Origin: Clostridiales bacterium
GTDB taxonomy: Bacteria; Bacillota; Clostridia; Peptostreptococcales; Anaerovoracaceae
Direction of reading: 5' to 3'
NCBI GenBank assembly: GCA_015243575.1
Contig: CP042469.1
Location: 620,001 to 684,000 of the forward strand
Length of the DNA stretch: 64,000 bases
Below are positions 20,156-28,280 of the stretch, in pieces; within the stretch, counting starts at the first letter, position 1, and every line of letters starts with the position of its first letter. Below the pieces are notes generated by a model. The model worked only from the letters and a program-made list of their open reading frames with translations. It did no database searches and was not told the origin of the DNA. Made by a program: the position numbers and the translations under genes.

Positions 20156-20189
20156 TTACAAACAGACCGCTTTTGCAGCCTGTTTGTAA
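20156..20189 (-). terminator. Hairpin between the two paralogous exported-protein genes
   Basis: TTACAAACAG and CTGTTTGTAA form a perfect 10-bp stem around a 14-base loop, followed on the minus strand by a loosely T-rich stretch. It lies downstream of the 327-residue gene and upstream of the 158-residue one. Confidence 0.6.
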
Positions 20190-20247
20190 AGATAAATTGA
20201 GTTATAATTAAGGATTTTCAGATTACGTACTTTATTTAACTAAAATA

Positions 20248-21231
20248 TCATGGTAACCTATCCGTTGAAATTCCTACCCATCCAGAGCCATTTGAAGAGT
20301 AACCAAGACTAGTGGCTAAATCGCGGCTAAAGTCTACTCCGGCTCTATTTGTAATAGTTCTGCCGAGGTAATTAACACCTCCATTATAACCTGTTTCATA
20401 TGCAGCTTGAGCCATTGGTTTTCCTAATGCTAAATCGGTGTACATTCGACGGCTACTTGGTAAACTTCCGGCAGAATCCCAATAATTGTCATCAATGCTC
20501 CAGGGCCCAGCTTCTAAGACCTTAATGCCATAAGCTGAAGTCTGTGGAGATAGTTCAGTAGAAATATTGATCTTATAATCATTTCCACTGTAAGTTGAAC
20601 GGTATTTTGTGGGTATATCGCTAATTTGCCCTAAATTTGCAAATTTTAAATATTTATCTGGTAATGCAACGCAATTGGCAGAATTAGCATTAAATTGGGT
20701 TGCATACACTCTACAAGCTCGAGTTCCGGCTCGTGCTAATGACTGTTCGGAGAATTCTTTATTTTTTTTAGCTTGTATGGCAGAATCATCAGCAATGAAT
20801 TTAGCCATCCATTTAGTAAATTCATCACTATCTCCCAGCTTCCTGCTAATTGAACCGATATAATTATCCATAAGCTTTGTACTGTTTTCTTTAAAACTCA
20901 TACTCTTCGATATATCAGTATTTGCTGACATGTCATTTTGCATGGAATACCAAAGATCAGAATTTGCAAAATAATAATCTGCGGCTAACTGCTTTAAGTC
21001 TATTATATCGGCATCGGACAATTGAAAAGCTTCTTGAAATTCAATTCTCGCTTTATCAACATTTTCTTCCCCCTCACACCAAAACAGGTAATATAACTCG
21101 CCTGCGGCTTGTTCATAATTAGGTTTTGTTTTAGTTTTCTCTTCGGCAAAGGTTGAAGAGAAAACTATTGATGACAGACACAACGCAAATACCAATATGA
21201 TTGATGATAAAACTCTTAACGATCTTTTCAT
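20248..21231 (-). CDS. Secreted protein of unknown function
   Basis: A 327-residue protein with a clear signal peptide (SSIILVFALCLSSIVFSSTFA). The first mature domain is helical and shared with the 158-residue neighbour (YEQAAGELYYLFWCEGEEN, LKQLAADYYFANSDLWYSMQ). The C-terminal part is Ser/Gly/Tyr/Asn rich (TGYNGGVNYLGRTITNRAG, SLGYSSNGSG), and two cysteines near residues 173-187 could form a disulfide. I do not recognise a family. AGGAGG precedes the start, and a palindrome lies just before that site. Confidence 0.65.
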   Translation of the reverse strand: MKRSLRVLSSIILVFALCLSSIVFSSTFAEEKTKTKPNYEQAAGELYYLFWCEGEENVDKARIEFQEAFQLSDADIIDLKQLAADYYFANSDLWYSMQNDMSANTDISKSMSFKENSTKLMDNYIGSISRKLGDSDEFTKWMAKFIADDSAIQAKKNKEFSEQSLARAGTRACRVYATQFNANSANCVALPDKYLKFANLGQISDIPTKYRSTYSGNDYKINISTELSPQTSAYGIKVLEAGPWSIDDNYWDSAGSLPSSRRMYTDLALGKPMAQAAYETGYNGGVNYLGRTITNRAGVDFSRDLATSLGYSSNGSGWVGISTDRLP

Positions 21232-21243
21232 GATGTACCTCCT

Positions 21244-21257
21244 GGCAGAAATCTGCC
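21244..21257 (-). promoter_or_regulatory. Palindrome next to the ribosome site of the secreted-protein gene
   Basis: GGCAGAAATCTGCC is a 6-bp-arm inverted repeat immediately upstream of AGGAGG. It could be an operator or an RNA hairpin that controls access to the ribosome site. Confidence 0.4.
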
Positions 21258-21476
21258 AATATACTTAAAATATAAGTTTGGATTTGATTTCTCCTTCATC
21301 CCTCCCTTCCTTTGAATTTCTACGGTTCAGTAACTACCTAAAACCTGAGTTTCATTACATTAATTGCTTGTGTTCTCAACTGAACCATACCTTATTGTTC
21401 CTGTATGTTAGCATAATACGTTATCCCGTGCAGAACATTGTAATAACTGACAGTTTTTTTGTAGTGAACCAAGATT

Positions 21477-22199
21477 TTATCTGGACCCTTTTTTTTCAAT
21501 CTCCATTTGCATAGTACGAATGCTTTTTCTTTTTGTCTGGCTGATGGGCAGAATTGCACCGTTTCGCATCATTAATTGCTCGTATTGAAATTTTGCGACG
21601 TGATAATAGTTTACAAGGTAGGATTTATGGCAGAAAAAGAAGCGGGATTTTCTCAACTGAGAAAAGATATCCGCTAGGGATCCGTAAAATATTTCTTCGC
21701 CTTCTATAGTAACCATTTTTACTTTTCTGCCAAGACTTTCAAAATATAGAATACTTACTGCCGGAATACTTTTATTTTCATAGTTCTGCTTATATTGAAA
21801 TGCTAGGCAAAGCTTATTTGATAATTCCATGCCCTTTTTAAGCACTGTCAATACCTTCTCTGCTTCTAAAGGCTTGACCAAATAATGCAGAGGCCTTACT
21901 TCAAACAAATCCATCGCATAGCTGTCGTCACCTGATATGTAGACGATAAGAATCATTTCATTCTTTAATTCATTTCGAATACTCATTCCTAGCTGAATTC
22001 CGTCAAGTTTCCTGAGATTGATATCCAGAAAAACCATATCATAGTATATACCCTTTTTAAGGTGCCTATAAAATTCTTCACCGGAAAAGTAAACATCTGT
22101 TTCGATCTTCTGATAGATTTTTCTTTCATAATCCAAAATAATCTCTTCAAGTTGTGCACAAATTATTGGGTCATCATCGCAGATTGCAACACGAAACAT
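21477..22199 (-). CDS. LytTR response regulator
   Basis: A 240-residue AgrA/LytR-type response regulator. The N-terminal receiver has the acidic pair in AICDDDP, the phospho-acceptor Asp in MVFLDINLRKLDG, and the conserved Lys in YLVKPLEAEK. The C-terminal LytTR DNA-binding domain includes FFFCHKSYLVNYYHVAKF. No sensor kinase gene lies next to it, so it is an orphan here. The nearest plausible targets are the exported proteins downstream. Confidence 0.87.
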   Translation of the reverse strand: MFRVAICDDDPIICAQLEEIILDYERKIYQKIETDVYFSGEEFYRHLKKGIYYDMVFLDINLRKLDGIQLGMSIRNELKNEMILIVYISGDDSYAMDLFEVRPLHYLVKPLEAEKVLTVLKKGMELSNKLCLAFQYKQNYENKSIPAVSILYFESLGRKVKMVTIEGEEIFYGSLADIFSQLRKSRFFFCHKSYLVNYYHVAKFQYEQLMMRNGAILPISQTKRKSIRTMQMEIEKKGSR

Positions 22200-22350
22200 A
22201 AGTACCGATCCTCCGTTTCCATCAGAAATGATAGTTTTGGTTCTGTAGGGGCTAGATTAGATAGAAAGGCTTTTTATTCCTGCTGTTTATAAGACAGAAA
22301 ATTTGTGAATTTTGTTACATAAATTTCATAAAATTGTTTGAATTGTTATA

Positions 22351-22398
22351 AAAAAATAATCCCACAAAATAAGCCTAAGGCATTGTTTGCCGGATTAT
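22351..22398 (-). terminator. Terminator of the PocR/AraC regulator gene
   Basis: On the minus strand ATAATCC pairs with GGATTAT around an inner GGCA/TGCC stem, followed by seven T residues. It lies about 20 bases past the stop of the regulator gene. Confidence 0.6.
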
Positions 22399-22418
22399 GT
22401 TCTATACTATCTATAATT

Positions 22419-23696
22419 TTACTTCTTCACAACACCCTTCCGATAGTTCTTTGGCGTTACCCCTTTCAATTTCTTGAATACTTTCGAAAAATAGCTCTGA
22501 TCGTCAAAGCCTGCCTGCAGGGAAACATCGATCAAGTTCAAATTCGTATTGGACAAAAGCTCGCAGCTTTTGTTGATTCGTATTTGATTGAGATAGTCGG
22601 TGAAGGTAATTCCCATTTCCTGTTTGAACAGCATGGATAAATAGGATGGATTGGTATGGAGGTGACTTGCGACGGTTTTCAAAGAGATTTTGTTTTTGTA
22701 GTTTTCATTCACATCTAAAATCGCCATACGGATGATTTGTGAGTTGCCGGAATAAGAGCTGGCTGCGATGGCCTGGACGATACTATCAACCAGGTTTGAC
22801 GTCAAGATGGATAGTTCCTGATAGCTGACCGCCTTATTTAAAACATTCATGTCATAATAGTATGCTTCTGCCTGCTCTTGGGACAGGCTGGTTCTTTCCG
22901 TAACAAGCCGTGACAGAATGGTACAGATGCTGAGCACCTTTGTTTTAATAGAGGACAGGTCACCAGCTTCAATCAGAGAAATTCTGCCAAGTAAATCGCT
23001 TAGCAGCTCAAGACTTGCCTTGGAGTCTCCCTCCTTAACCCGTTCTAAAAGCTGATTTTCCAGGTCGTAGGGATAAGGCATGGACTTATTCTCTTTTTTA
23101 TATTTTTGAAGGCTGAGGCCAATTTTTCGCTGTTCCTTATATTGGCTGTTTATGCTGGCATAATCCTCATTCGGTGAGATTGCTGCCAGGATACAGCTCC
23201 AAAACAGTGTCGCAAGATGAGACACTTCTTTTGGCTTGTACACCTTAATATTGCGCAAAAAAAGGATCGCTTTGGGAAAGGCATCAAAATGGATGTGGTT
23301 TAATGAAAAGATATTGGAGATACTGCTTTCTTTCAAATCTCCCATGATGATAGGCCCCGCCATAAAGCATCCTAAAACCTGCCCGTTGATGATAAGTGAG
23401 ACAGCAATTTTGACTAGACCAGCCTTGCAGAGAAAAACGTAAGGCTCACCTAGCTGTGCAGACAGCTTTGCTGAGGAGGCCAGATTCCGTGCGCAGGGGC
23501 TTAGGGGATCTTTGTAGATATCAAAATAGTTGCAGAATTTGTTGGACTTATTGCATTCCCATTCAATTTCCTGATTGGGATTGAAATATGTAACGGGGAT
23601 GTCGGAAATGATGCAGAAGGATTGTATTGCTTCTTCAATCTGAGATGACAGTTCCTGAGAGGCCGATACCGAAGAAGGAAGGATGAAATGTTCCAT
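22419..23696 (-). CDS. PocR-domain AraC-family regulator of the methylamine genes
   Basis: A 425-residue regulator. The N-terminal PocR-type sensory domain (about residues 15-160) carries several cysteines, for example ECNKSNKFCNYF and SPCARNLAS. The C-terminal 100 residues are two AraC helix-turn-helix motifs (SLKTVASHLHTNPSYLSMLF, NLIDVSLQAGFDDQSYFSKVF). I set the start at the ATG at 23696, nine bases after AAGGAG; a TTG at 23705 abuts that site. It is divergent from the methyltransferase operon, so it probably activates it. Inducer unknown; a methylamine or corrinoid state is plausible. Confidence 0.88.
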   Translation of the reverse strand: MEHFILPSSVSASQELSSQIEEAIQSFCIISDIPVTYFNPNQEIEWECNKSNKFCNYFDIYKDPLSPCARNLASSAKLSAQLGEPYVFLCKAGLVKIAVSLIINGQVLGCFMAGPIIMGDLKESSISNIFSLNHIHFDAFPKAILFLRNIKVYKPKEVSHLATLFWSCILAAISPNEDYASINSQYKEQRKIGLSLQKYKKENKSMPYPYDLENQLLERVKEGDSKASLELLSDLLGRISLIEAGDLSSIKTKVLSICTILSRLVTERTSLSQEQAEAYYYDMNVLNKAVSYQELSILTSNLVDSIVQAIAASSYSGNSQIIRMAILDVNENYKNKISLKTVASHLHTNPSYLSMLFKQEMGITFTDYLNQIRINKSCELLSNTNLNLIDVSLQAGFDDQSYFSKVFKKLKGVTPKNYRKGVVKK

Positions 23697-23736
23697 TATT
23701 TTCAACTCCTTAGAACTGTAAAAATATATACTTATG

Positions 23737-23782
23737 ACAATAAAATATTACCATAATCATAGAATCAAAACAATAAAATATT
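23737..23782. promoter_or_regulatory. Direct repeats in the divergent regulator/mttC promoter region
   Basis: The 13-base ACAATAAAATATT occurs at 23737-23749 and 23770-23782. The centres are 33 bases apart, about three DNA turns, as expected for sites on one DNA face bound by an AraC-type dimer. Confidence 0.45.
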
Positions 23783-23909
23783 CAAAGGCAACCAATAAAA
23801 ACTACCAAAATAACAAAAAGCATTTCTATGAACCCATACACAATTAATATAAGATAAGGTTAGGGAAACACTGATAAGACCACAATTTATAATATTTTAG
23901 GAGGGTAAC

Positions 23910-24557
23910 ATGAGCAAAGAAGCATTATTCAAGGAAGCGTTTGATTCAATCCTGGATTGTGATGAAGACAAGGCGATGGAAGTATTAAAAACTGCCGAAG
24001 AGCAGGGAATTGATTCTGTTGAGCTTTTGACCCAGGGCTTCAGCGCGGGAATCAAGCATCTTGGAGACCTGTTCGGGCGCGGGGAGGTATTCCTTCCAGA
24101 GCTGATCTTCGGTGCCGAGGTAATGAAAAGAGTTACGACAGAAATCGAAAGCAAGATGGATGCCTCCCAGGTTTCCACCAAGGGGATCTTTGTGATCGGA
24201 ACCGTTGAAGGTGATGTTCATGACATCGGAAAAGGAATTGTAGCTTCCTTAGTGAAGACCAATGGCTTTGATGTTTATGATATTGGCAGAGAAGTTCCCG
24301 CCGAAGTTTTTATTGAAAAGGTGAAGGAATTCAACGCAGATTTCCTCGGAAGCAGCGCCCTTCTTACAACAACGATGACCGAACAAAAGAAAATTGAAGA
24401 ACTGATGGAAAAAGCCGGGTTGAAAGGAAAAGTCAAGACTCTGGTGGGGGGAGCTCCGGTAACAAAGCGCTGGGCAGAAAAGATTGGTGCCGATATGTAT
24501 TGCGAGGATGCAAGCGATACCGTAAATGCACTTCTTGGTTGGATCGGAGAAAAATAA
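23910..24557 (+). CDS. mttC: Trimethylamine corrinoid protein
   Basis: A 215-residue methyltransferase corrinoid protein with an N-terminal four-helix cap (FKEAFDSILDCDEDKAMEVL) and a C-terminal B12-binding Rossmann domain. The base-off motif EGDVHDIGKG provides the His that coordinates cobalt, and LVGGAPVTKRWAEKIGAD forms part of the nucleotide-loop site. It accepts methyl from MttB, encoded directly downstream, and is then demethylated toward folate. AGGAGG precedes the ATG. Confidence 0.92.
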   Translation: MSKEALFKEAFDSILDCDEDKAMEVLKTAEEQGIDSVELLTQGFSAGIKHLGDLFGRGEVFLPELIFGAEVMKRVTTEIESKMDASQVSTKGIFVIGTVEGDVHDIGKGIVASLVKTNGFDVYDIGREVPAEVFIEKVKEFNADFLGSSALLTTTMTEQKKIEELMEKAGLKGKVKTLVGGAPVTKRWAEKIGADMYCEDASDTVNALLGWIGEK

Positions 24558-24649
24558 GGCAACCGTTGATCATAACGTCGGAAGTGAACATGAACCATAA
24601 GTGATTATGAACAGAATAGCATCAATCCAAATAGGATAGGAGGCAGATC

Positions 24650-26116
24650 GTGAGCAAGTTTAAGTACGAAGATGACATCTACGGCTATTGTATTTTGCGC
24701 AACGAAGATTTAGATGCCTTACATGAAGCTACCCTGGATCTTATGGAGAATTACGGACTCCAGATCCACGGAGAAGAAGCGCTTGAAATATACAGCGCAG
24801 CGGGTTGTGACGTAGACCGGAGCATAGACCGGGTAAGATTTCCAAGAAATCTTGTCAATGACAGCATTGAATCATGTCCGGAAGAATTTACATTATGCGG
24901 ACGTGATCCTAAAAATGACGTGAAGGTGGGAGGCAAAAAGGTTGCCTTTAAAAACTTTGGTACAGGGGTTCGAATGATTGACCCATATACCGGAGAAGTC
25001 AGGGATTCTACCAAAGAAGATCTGGGAAATGTGGCAAGATTCTGCGATGCTATGGATACTGTGGACGTATTCTCCATCGCCGTCGCTGCGGGAGATGTAA
25101 ACCAGAAGGTAAAATGTCTCCATGAGGCGGAAATTGTATTCCATAATTTGACCAAGAACTTTGCCCATGATCTGGAAGGGGTAAAAAACACCCAGCGCTT
25201 CATTGACATGGCAGCGGCAATTCAGGGCGGTTATGACAAGCTGAGAGAGCGGCCCATTATCGCCATGGGAGCCTGTCCCAACAGTCCCCTTGAGATCAAC
25301 GAGAATGAGTCGAGCATCATTATGCTGTCTGCAAGACATGGACTGCCCATCGATATTCTTTCCATGGGACTGTGCGGCGGAACTACCCCGGCTACCCTCG
25401 CCGGTACTCTGGTGGTCACCAATGCAGAGATTCTGGGAGGAATCGTTTTATCCCAGATCATAAACAAGGGAAATCCAATCCTTTACGGAACATCCACAAC
25501 CATTATGGATATGACAACAGCAACTTCGCCGGTAGGAGCGCCGGAACATGCCATGTGCGGCGCCGCAGTAGGCCAGATCGGCCATTACTACGGGATTCCT
25601 ACCAATGTAGGCGGAACTTAGGGGGACAGTAAAGTAGTCGATGCCCAGATCGGGCACGAAAAGACAATGACTTCTCTGTTACCGGCAGTTACCGGAAGTA
25701 ATATTATTTACGGTATGGGAATGCTGGAAATGGGTATGACCATGAGCTACGAGCAACTGTTAATTGATCAGGAGATCGTCCGCATGATACGAAGAGTACT
25801 GCAGGGCATTCCTGTGAACAAGGAAACCATTGCTTTAGATGTAATCCAGAAGGTAGGGCCTGCTGGTAATTACCTCCGCGAAAGACATACCTTGAAATAC
25901 ATGAGGCAGGAACTGTCCAGCACCAAGCTCATCAACCGCAGAATGAGAGATCACTGGCTGAATGAAGGCGGAAAGGATATGGCCCAAAGAGCAAGAGAGC
26001 AGGCGATAGAAATCCTTGAGAACTATCAGCCGATACCGCTGCCGGATGAAGCTGCAAAGAAAATCAGAGCCATCGTCGAAGAGGGCGAAGCAGAAGCAGC
26101 TGAAATGGGCGAATAG
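24650..26116 (+). CDS. mttB: Trimethylamine:corrinoid methyltransferase with in-frame amber (pyrrolysine 324)
   Basis: A 488-residue TIM-barrel methyltransferase that demethylates trimethylamine onto MttC. The frame is interrupted only by TAG at 25619-25621, in the context GGT-TAG-GDSK; both halves are in the same frame and match MttB throughout. The archaeal enzyme has pyrrolysine at almost the same position (334 of 495). GTG start at 24650 with AGGAGG seven bases upstream. The final codon is also TAG (26114), so amber is read and used as stop in one gene. With a full pyl set nearby, pyrrolysine insertion is the best reading, not a pseudogene. Confidence 0.95.
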
Positions 26117-26213
26117 AGTAAATGCCTTAAAAGCTTGCGCAGGAAATTTTGCGCAAGGACTACGGCTACGCAGTATTGTACATAATTAACAATCAAAGGA
26201 AAGGACGTGTGAA

Positions 26214-27620
26214 ATGGGAGACCAAAAGAAATACTTCACGCGAATGGGTGACGGCTCCATCATTTATATGACGGAAGAAGAAATTCGGGCCGATATCCAG
26301 GCGGGAGTAGAAGACGCAGCAGACAGAGGTAAGATCGCCCCATTGACCCAAGAGGAAATGGATCATATCTATGATATCATCACCATGCCCGGCGGGGTCG
26401 TAGGCGTTGACCCAAAGGATGCCATCGTAACATCCAACGATTCAGGATCAGACAAAATTAGTACGAAGTGCTGTATCCCGGTAGACAGAAGTATCAATGC
26501 CATGATTCACGAAAGAGTTTTGGGCGCTGACTCGGTAGATATCGGGCTGGAGGATTACAATTACAAAACGGTTAAGGGAGTTGCAAAACGAGAGGCTGCG
26601 GTGCTAAAAAGAGCGCTGAATTATACAACCATGCCACTGTTCTATGGCGCGATGCCCAATCTGGGATTTTATACAAAGCCCGATGGCCCCATCGACAACT
26701 GGGCCGTGCTGCTTCCGGAAGGAAAGATTAAGGAAGCTATGGCAGCTCAGGAGGAAGCGGTTGATCACGCAGTCAGAGACATCGTATTTGTCGCGGAGCA
26801 GATGCACGACGTTGGTGCAGACGGATTCCAGCTGGATACCAGCGGTGCCGCAGGAGATGCCGACTTTCTGGCGGCGCTCAAAGCTTGTGAGATCATACGG
26901 GACAAATTTCCGGACATGGGTGTTGAAATTGGAATGGCCGGGGAGTTCGTACTGGGGATGCATGGCAGGCTGAAATACAACGATGTAAGACTTGCCGGGC
27001 TTTATCCTCACCATCAGGTCAAGCTGGTTGAGCAAGCGGGAGCCTCCATCTTCGGAGCTGTGGTTAATACCAACTGCAACGCTACGTTTCCCTGGAATAT
27101 CGCAAGAGTCTGCACGTTTCTCAAAGCATGCTCAGAGGCTGCAACCATTCCGGTTCATGCTAATGTAGGAATGGGCGTCTGTGCCATTCCCATGTGTGAG
27201 AATTCACCGGCGGATATCGTATCCAGAGTGGACAAATGCCTGATCGAAATCTGCAAAATAGACGGATTGTAGATTGGCGTGGGTGATCCCCTGGGACAGG
27301 AAGCTACACATGGAATCTGCGCCAGCATGGGCGGTGTCCGTACCACCGGAGATATGGTGATGCGGCTTCAGATCGCTAAGAAGATGAGAATCGACGAAGC
27401 GAAGAAGTATGTGGCGGAAAAGCTTGGTCTTACCATCGAAGAGATCTGCGATGTTGTGACCATGGCTGAAGTAAGAGAAGAGAGAGGATTTGGTCTTGCC
27501 AATTTCGAACCCTACGCGGAGTCCAACATAGGTATGGAGGCGAAGTTTAGGATTGCTGAAATTTTAGACATCAAGATCAATTCCGTCGAACGCTTCAAAG
27601 AGAGAGCAGGATTGAAATAA
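26214..27620 (+). CDS. mtbB: Dimethylamine:corrinoid methyltransferase with in-frame amber (pyrrolysine 353)
   Basis: A 468-residue MtbB-type methyltransferase, close to the 467 residues of the Methanosarcina enzyme. The single in-frame TAG at 27270-27272 corresponds to residue 353, against 356 in the archaeal protein. Its context is KIDGL-TAG-IGVGDPLGQEATHG. The frame continues without disruption to TAA at 27618. It demethylates dimethylamine onto a corrinoid protein, most likely MtbC at 31736. No monomethylamine enzyme (MtmB) is found in the window. Confidence 0.95.
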
Positions 27621-27647
27621 TCCGGCAGCAAAGAAAGGCGAATTGAA

Positions 27648-27758
27648 ATGATCCCAATCGCAGAGAACGCCGGATCAGTGGCAGGTAGGTGCCTTCCGCT
27701 GGCAGGGGATTTCAAAGCAATGGGTTCATTTAGACTACGGTCAGCAAGCGGAATATAA
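27648..27758 (+). CDS. Possible 36-residue small ORF after mtbB
   Basis: ATG at 27648 is preceded by AAAGGCG at suitable spacing and opens a 36-codon frame (MIPIAENAGSVAGR at its start) ending just before the terminator. It may be a small protein or a chance frame. No homology is recognised. Confidence 0.2.
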   Translation: MIPIAENAGSVAGRCLPLAGDFKAMGSFRLRSASGI

Positions 27759-27760
27759 GA

Positions 27761-27798
27761 GGCGGATGATCAGAATCAATCTGATGTCCGTCTTTTTC
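27761..27798 (+). terminator. Terminator of the mttC-mttB-mtbB operon
   Basis: GGCGGATGATCAGA (27761-27774) pairs with TCTGATGTCCGTC (27780-27792) with one bulge, followed by TTTTT. It closes the methyltransferase operon before the BlaI promoter. Confidence 0.8.
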
Positions 27799-27815
27799 AT
27801 TTTATGGAGCAAGGA

Positions 27816-27866
27816 TTGACATTATGACTACAGAGTGTTATTGTAAAAATAGACTACATCGTGTAC
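27816..27866 (+). promoter_or_regulatory. blaI-blaR1 promoter with paired BlaI-like operator half sites
   Basis: TTGACA at 27816 and TATTGT at 27839 form a promoter with 17-base spacing. GACTACAGAGTGTTA (27826-27840) and GACTACATCGTGTAC (27852-27866) are near-direct repeats carrying the TACA...TGTA pattern of BlaI/MecI operators. This fits autoregulation. Confidence 0.6.
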
Positions 27867-27884
27867 GCTAAGGAGGGGATAGAG

Positions 27885-28280
27885 ATGATGGTACAACAGG
27901 TGTCCGATTCCGAACTGGAATTGATGAAACTAATTTGGGACAATAAGGGGAAGCTTTTATATGCCGCGCTGATGGACCAACTAAAAGCAAAAGGCCGTAC
28001 GTGGCAAAAGAACACGGTCATTACTCTGTTGTCCCGGCTGGTGGAGAAAGGATTGTTAAAAACCAGCAAAATTGGTCGTCGCAATGAATACATCGCTGTA
28101 GTGACAGAGGCGGATTATCAAGCGGCGCAGATCAAAACCTTTCTCGATAAGCTCTATGAAGGTGATGCCAAGGGGCTGGTAGCCACACTGATACAGCGGG
28201 AACTGCTAACCCCAGGTGATTATGAGGAGTTGAAAAAGTTTTGGGAAAGAGAGAGGGAGACAAATGAACGGGATCTTTAA
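27885..28280 (+). CDS. BlaI/MecI-family repressor
   Basis: A 131-residue winged-helix repressor of the BlaI/MecI family. The DNA-binding part includes WQKNTVITLLSRLVEKGLLKTSK and the C-terminal helices form the dimerisation and cleavage region. I use ATG 27885 with AGGAGGGG upstream. It is co-transcribed with the M56 peptidase gene, whose product normally cleaves or inactivates the repressor on stimulus. No beta-lactamase gene is adjacent, so the regulated target is unknown. Confidence 0.9.
   Translation: MMVQQVSDSELELMKLIWDNKGKLLYAALMDQLKAKGRTWQKNTVITLLSRLVEKGLLKTSKIGRRNEYIAVVTEADYQAAQIKTFLDKLYEGDAKGLVATLIQRELLTPGDYEELKKFWERERETNERDL

Noticed and set aside
24650-26116. Reading mttB as two genes or a pseudogene
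   Set aside because: Both halves are in the same frame, join at the known Pyl position and are accompanied by a full pyl gene set; no other damage is present.
27279-27620. Separate 113-residue gene after the mtbB amber
   Set aside because: It has no own ribosome site and is the expected C-terminal part of MtbB in frame with the first part.
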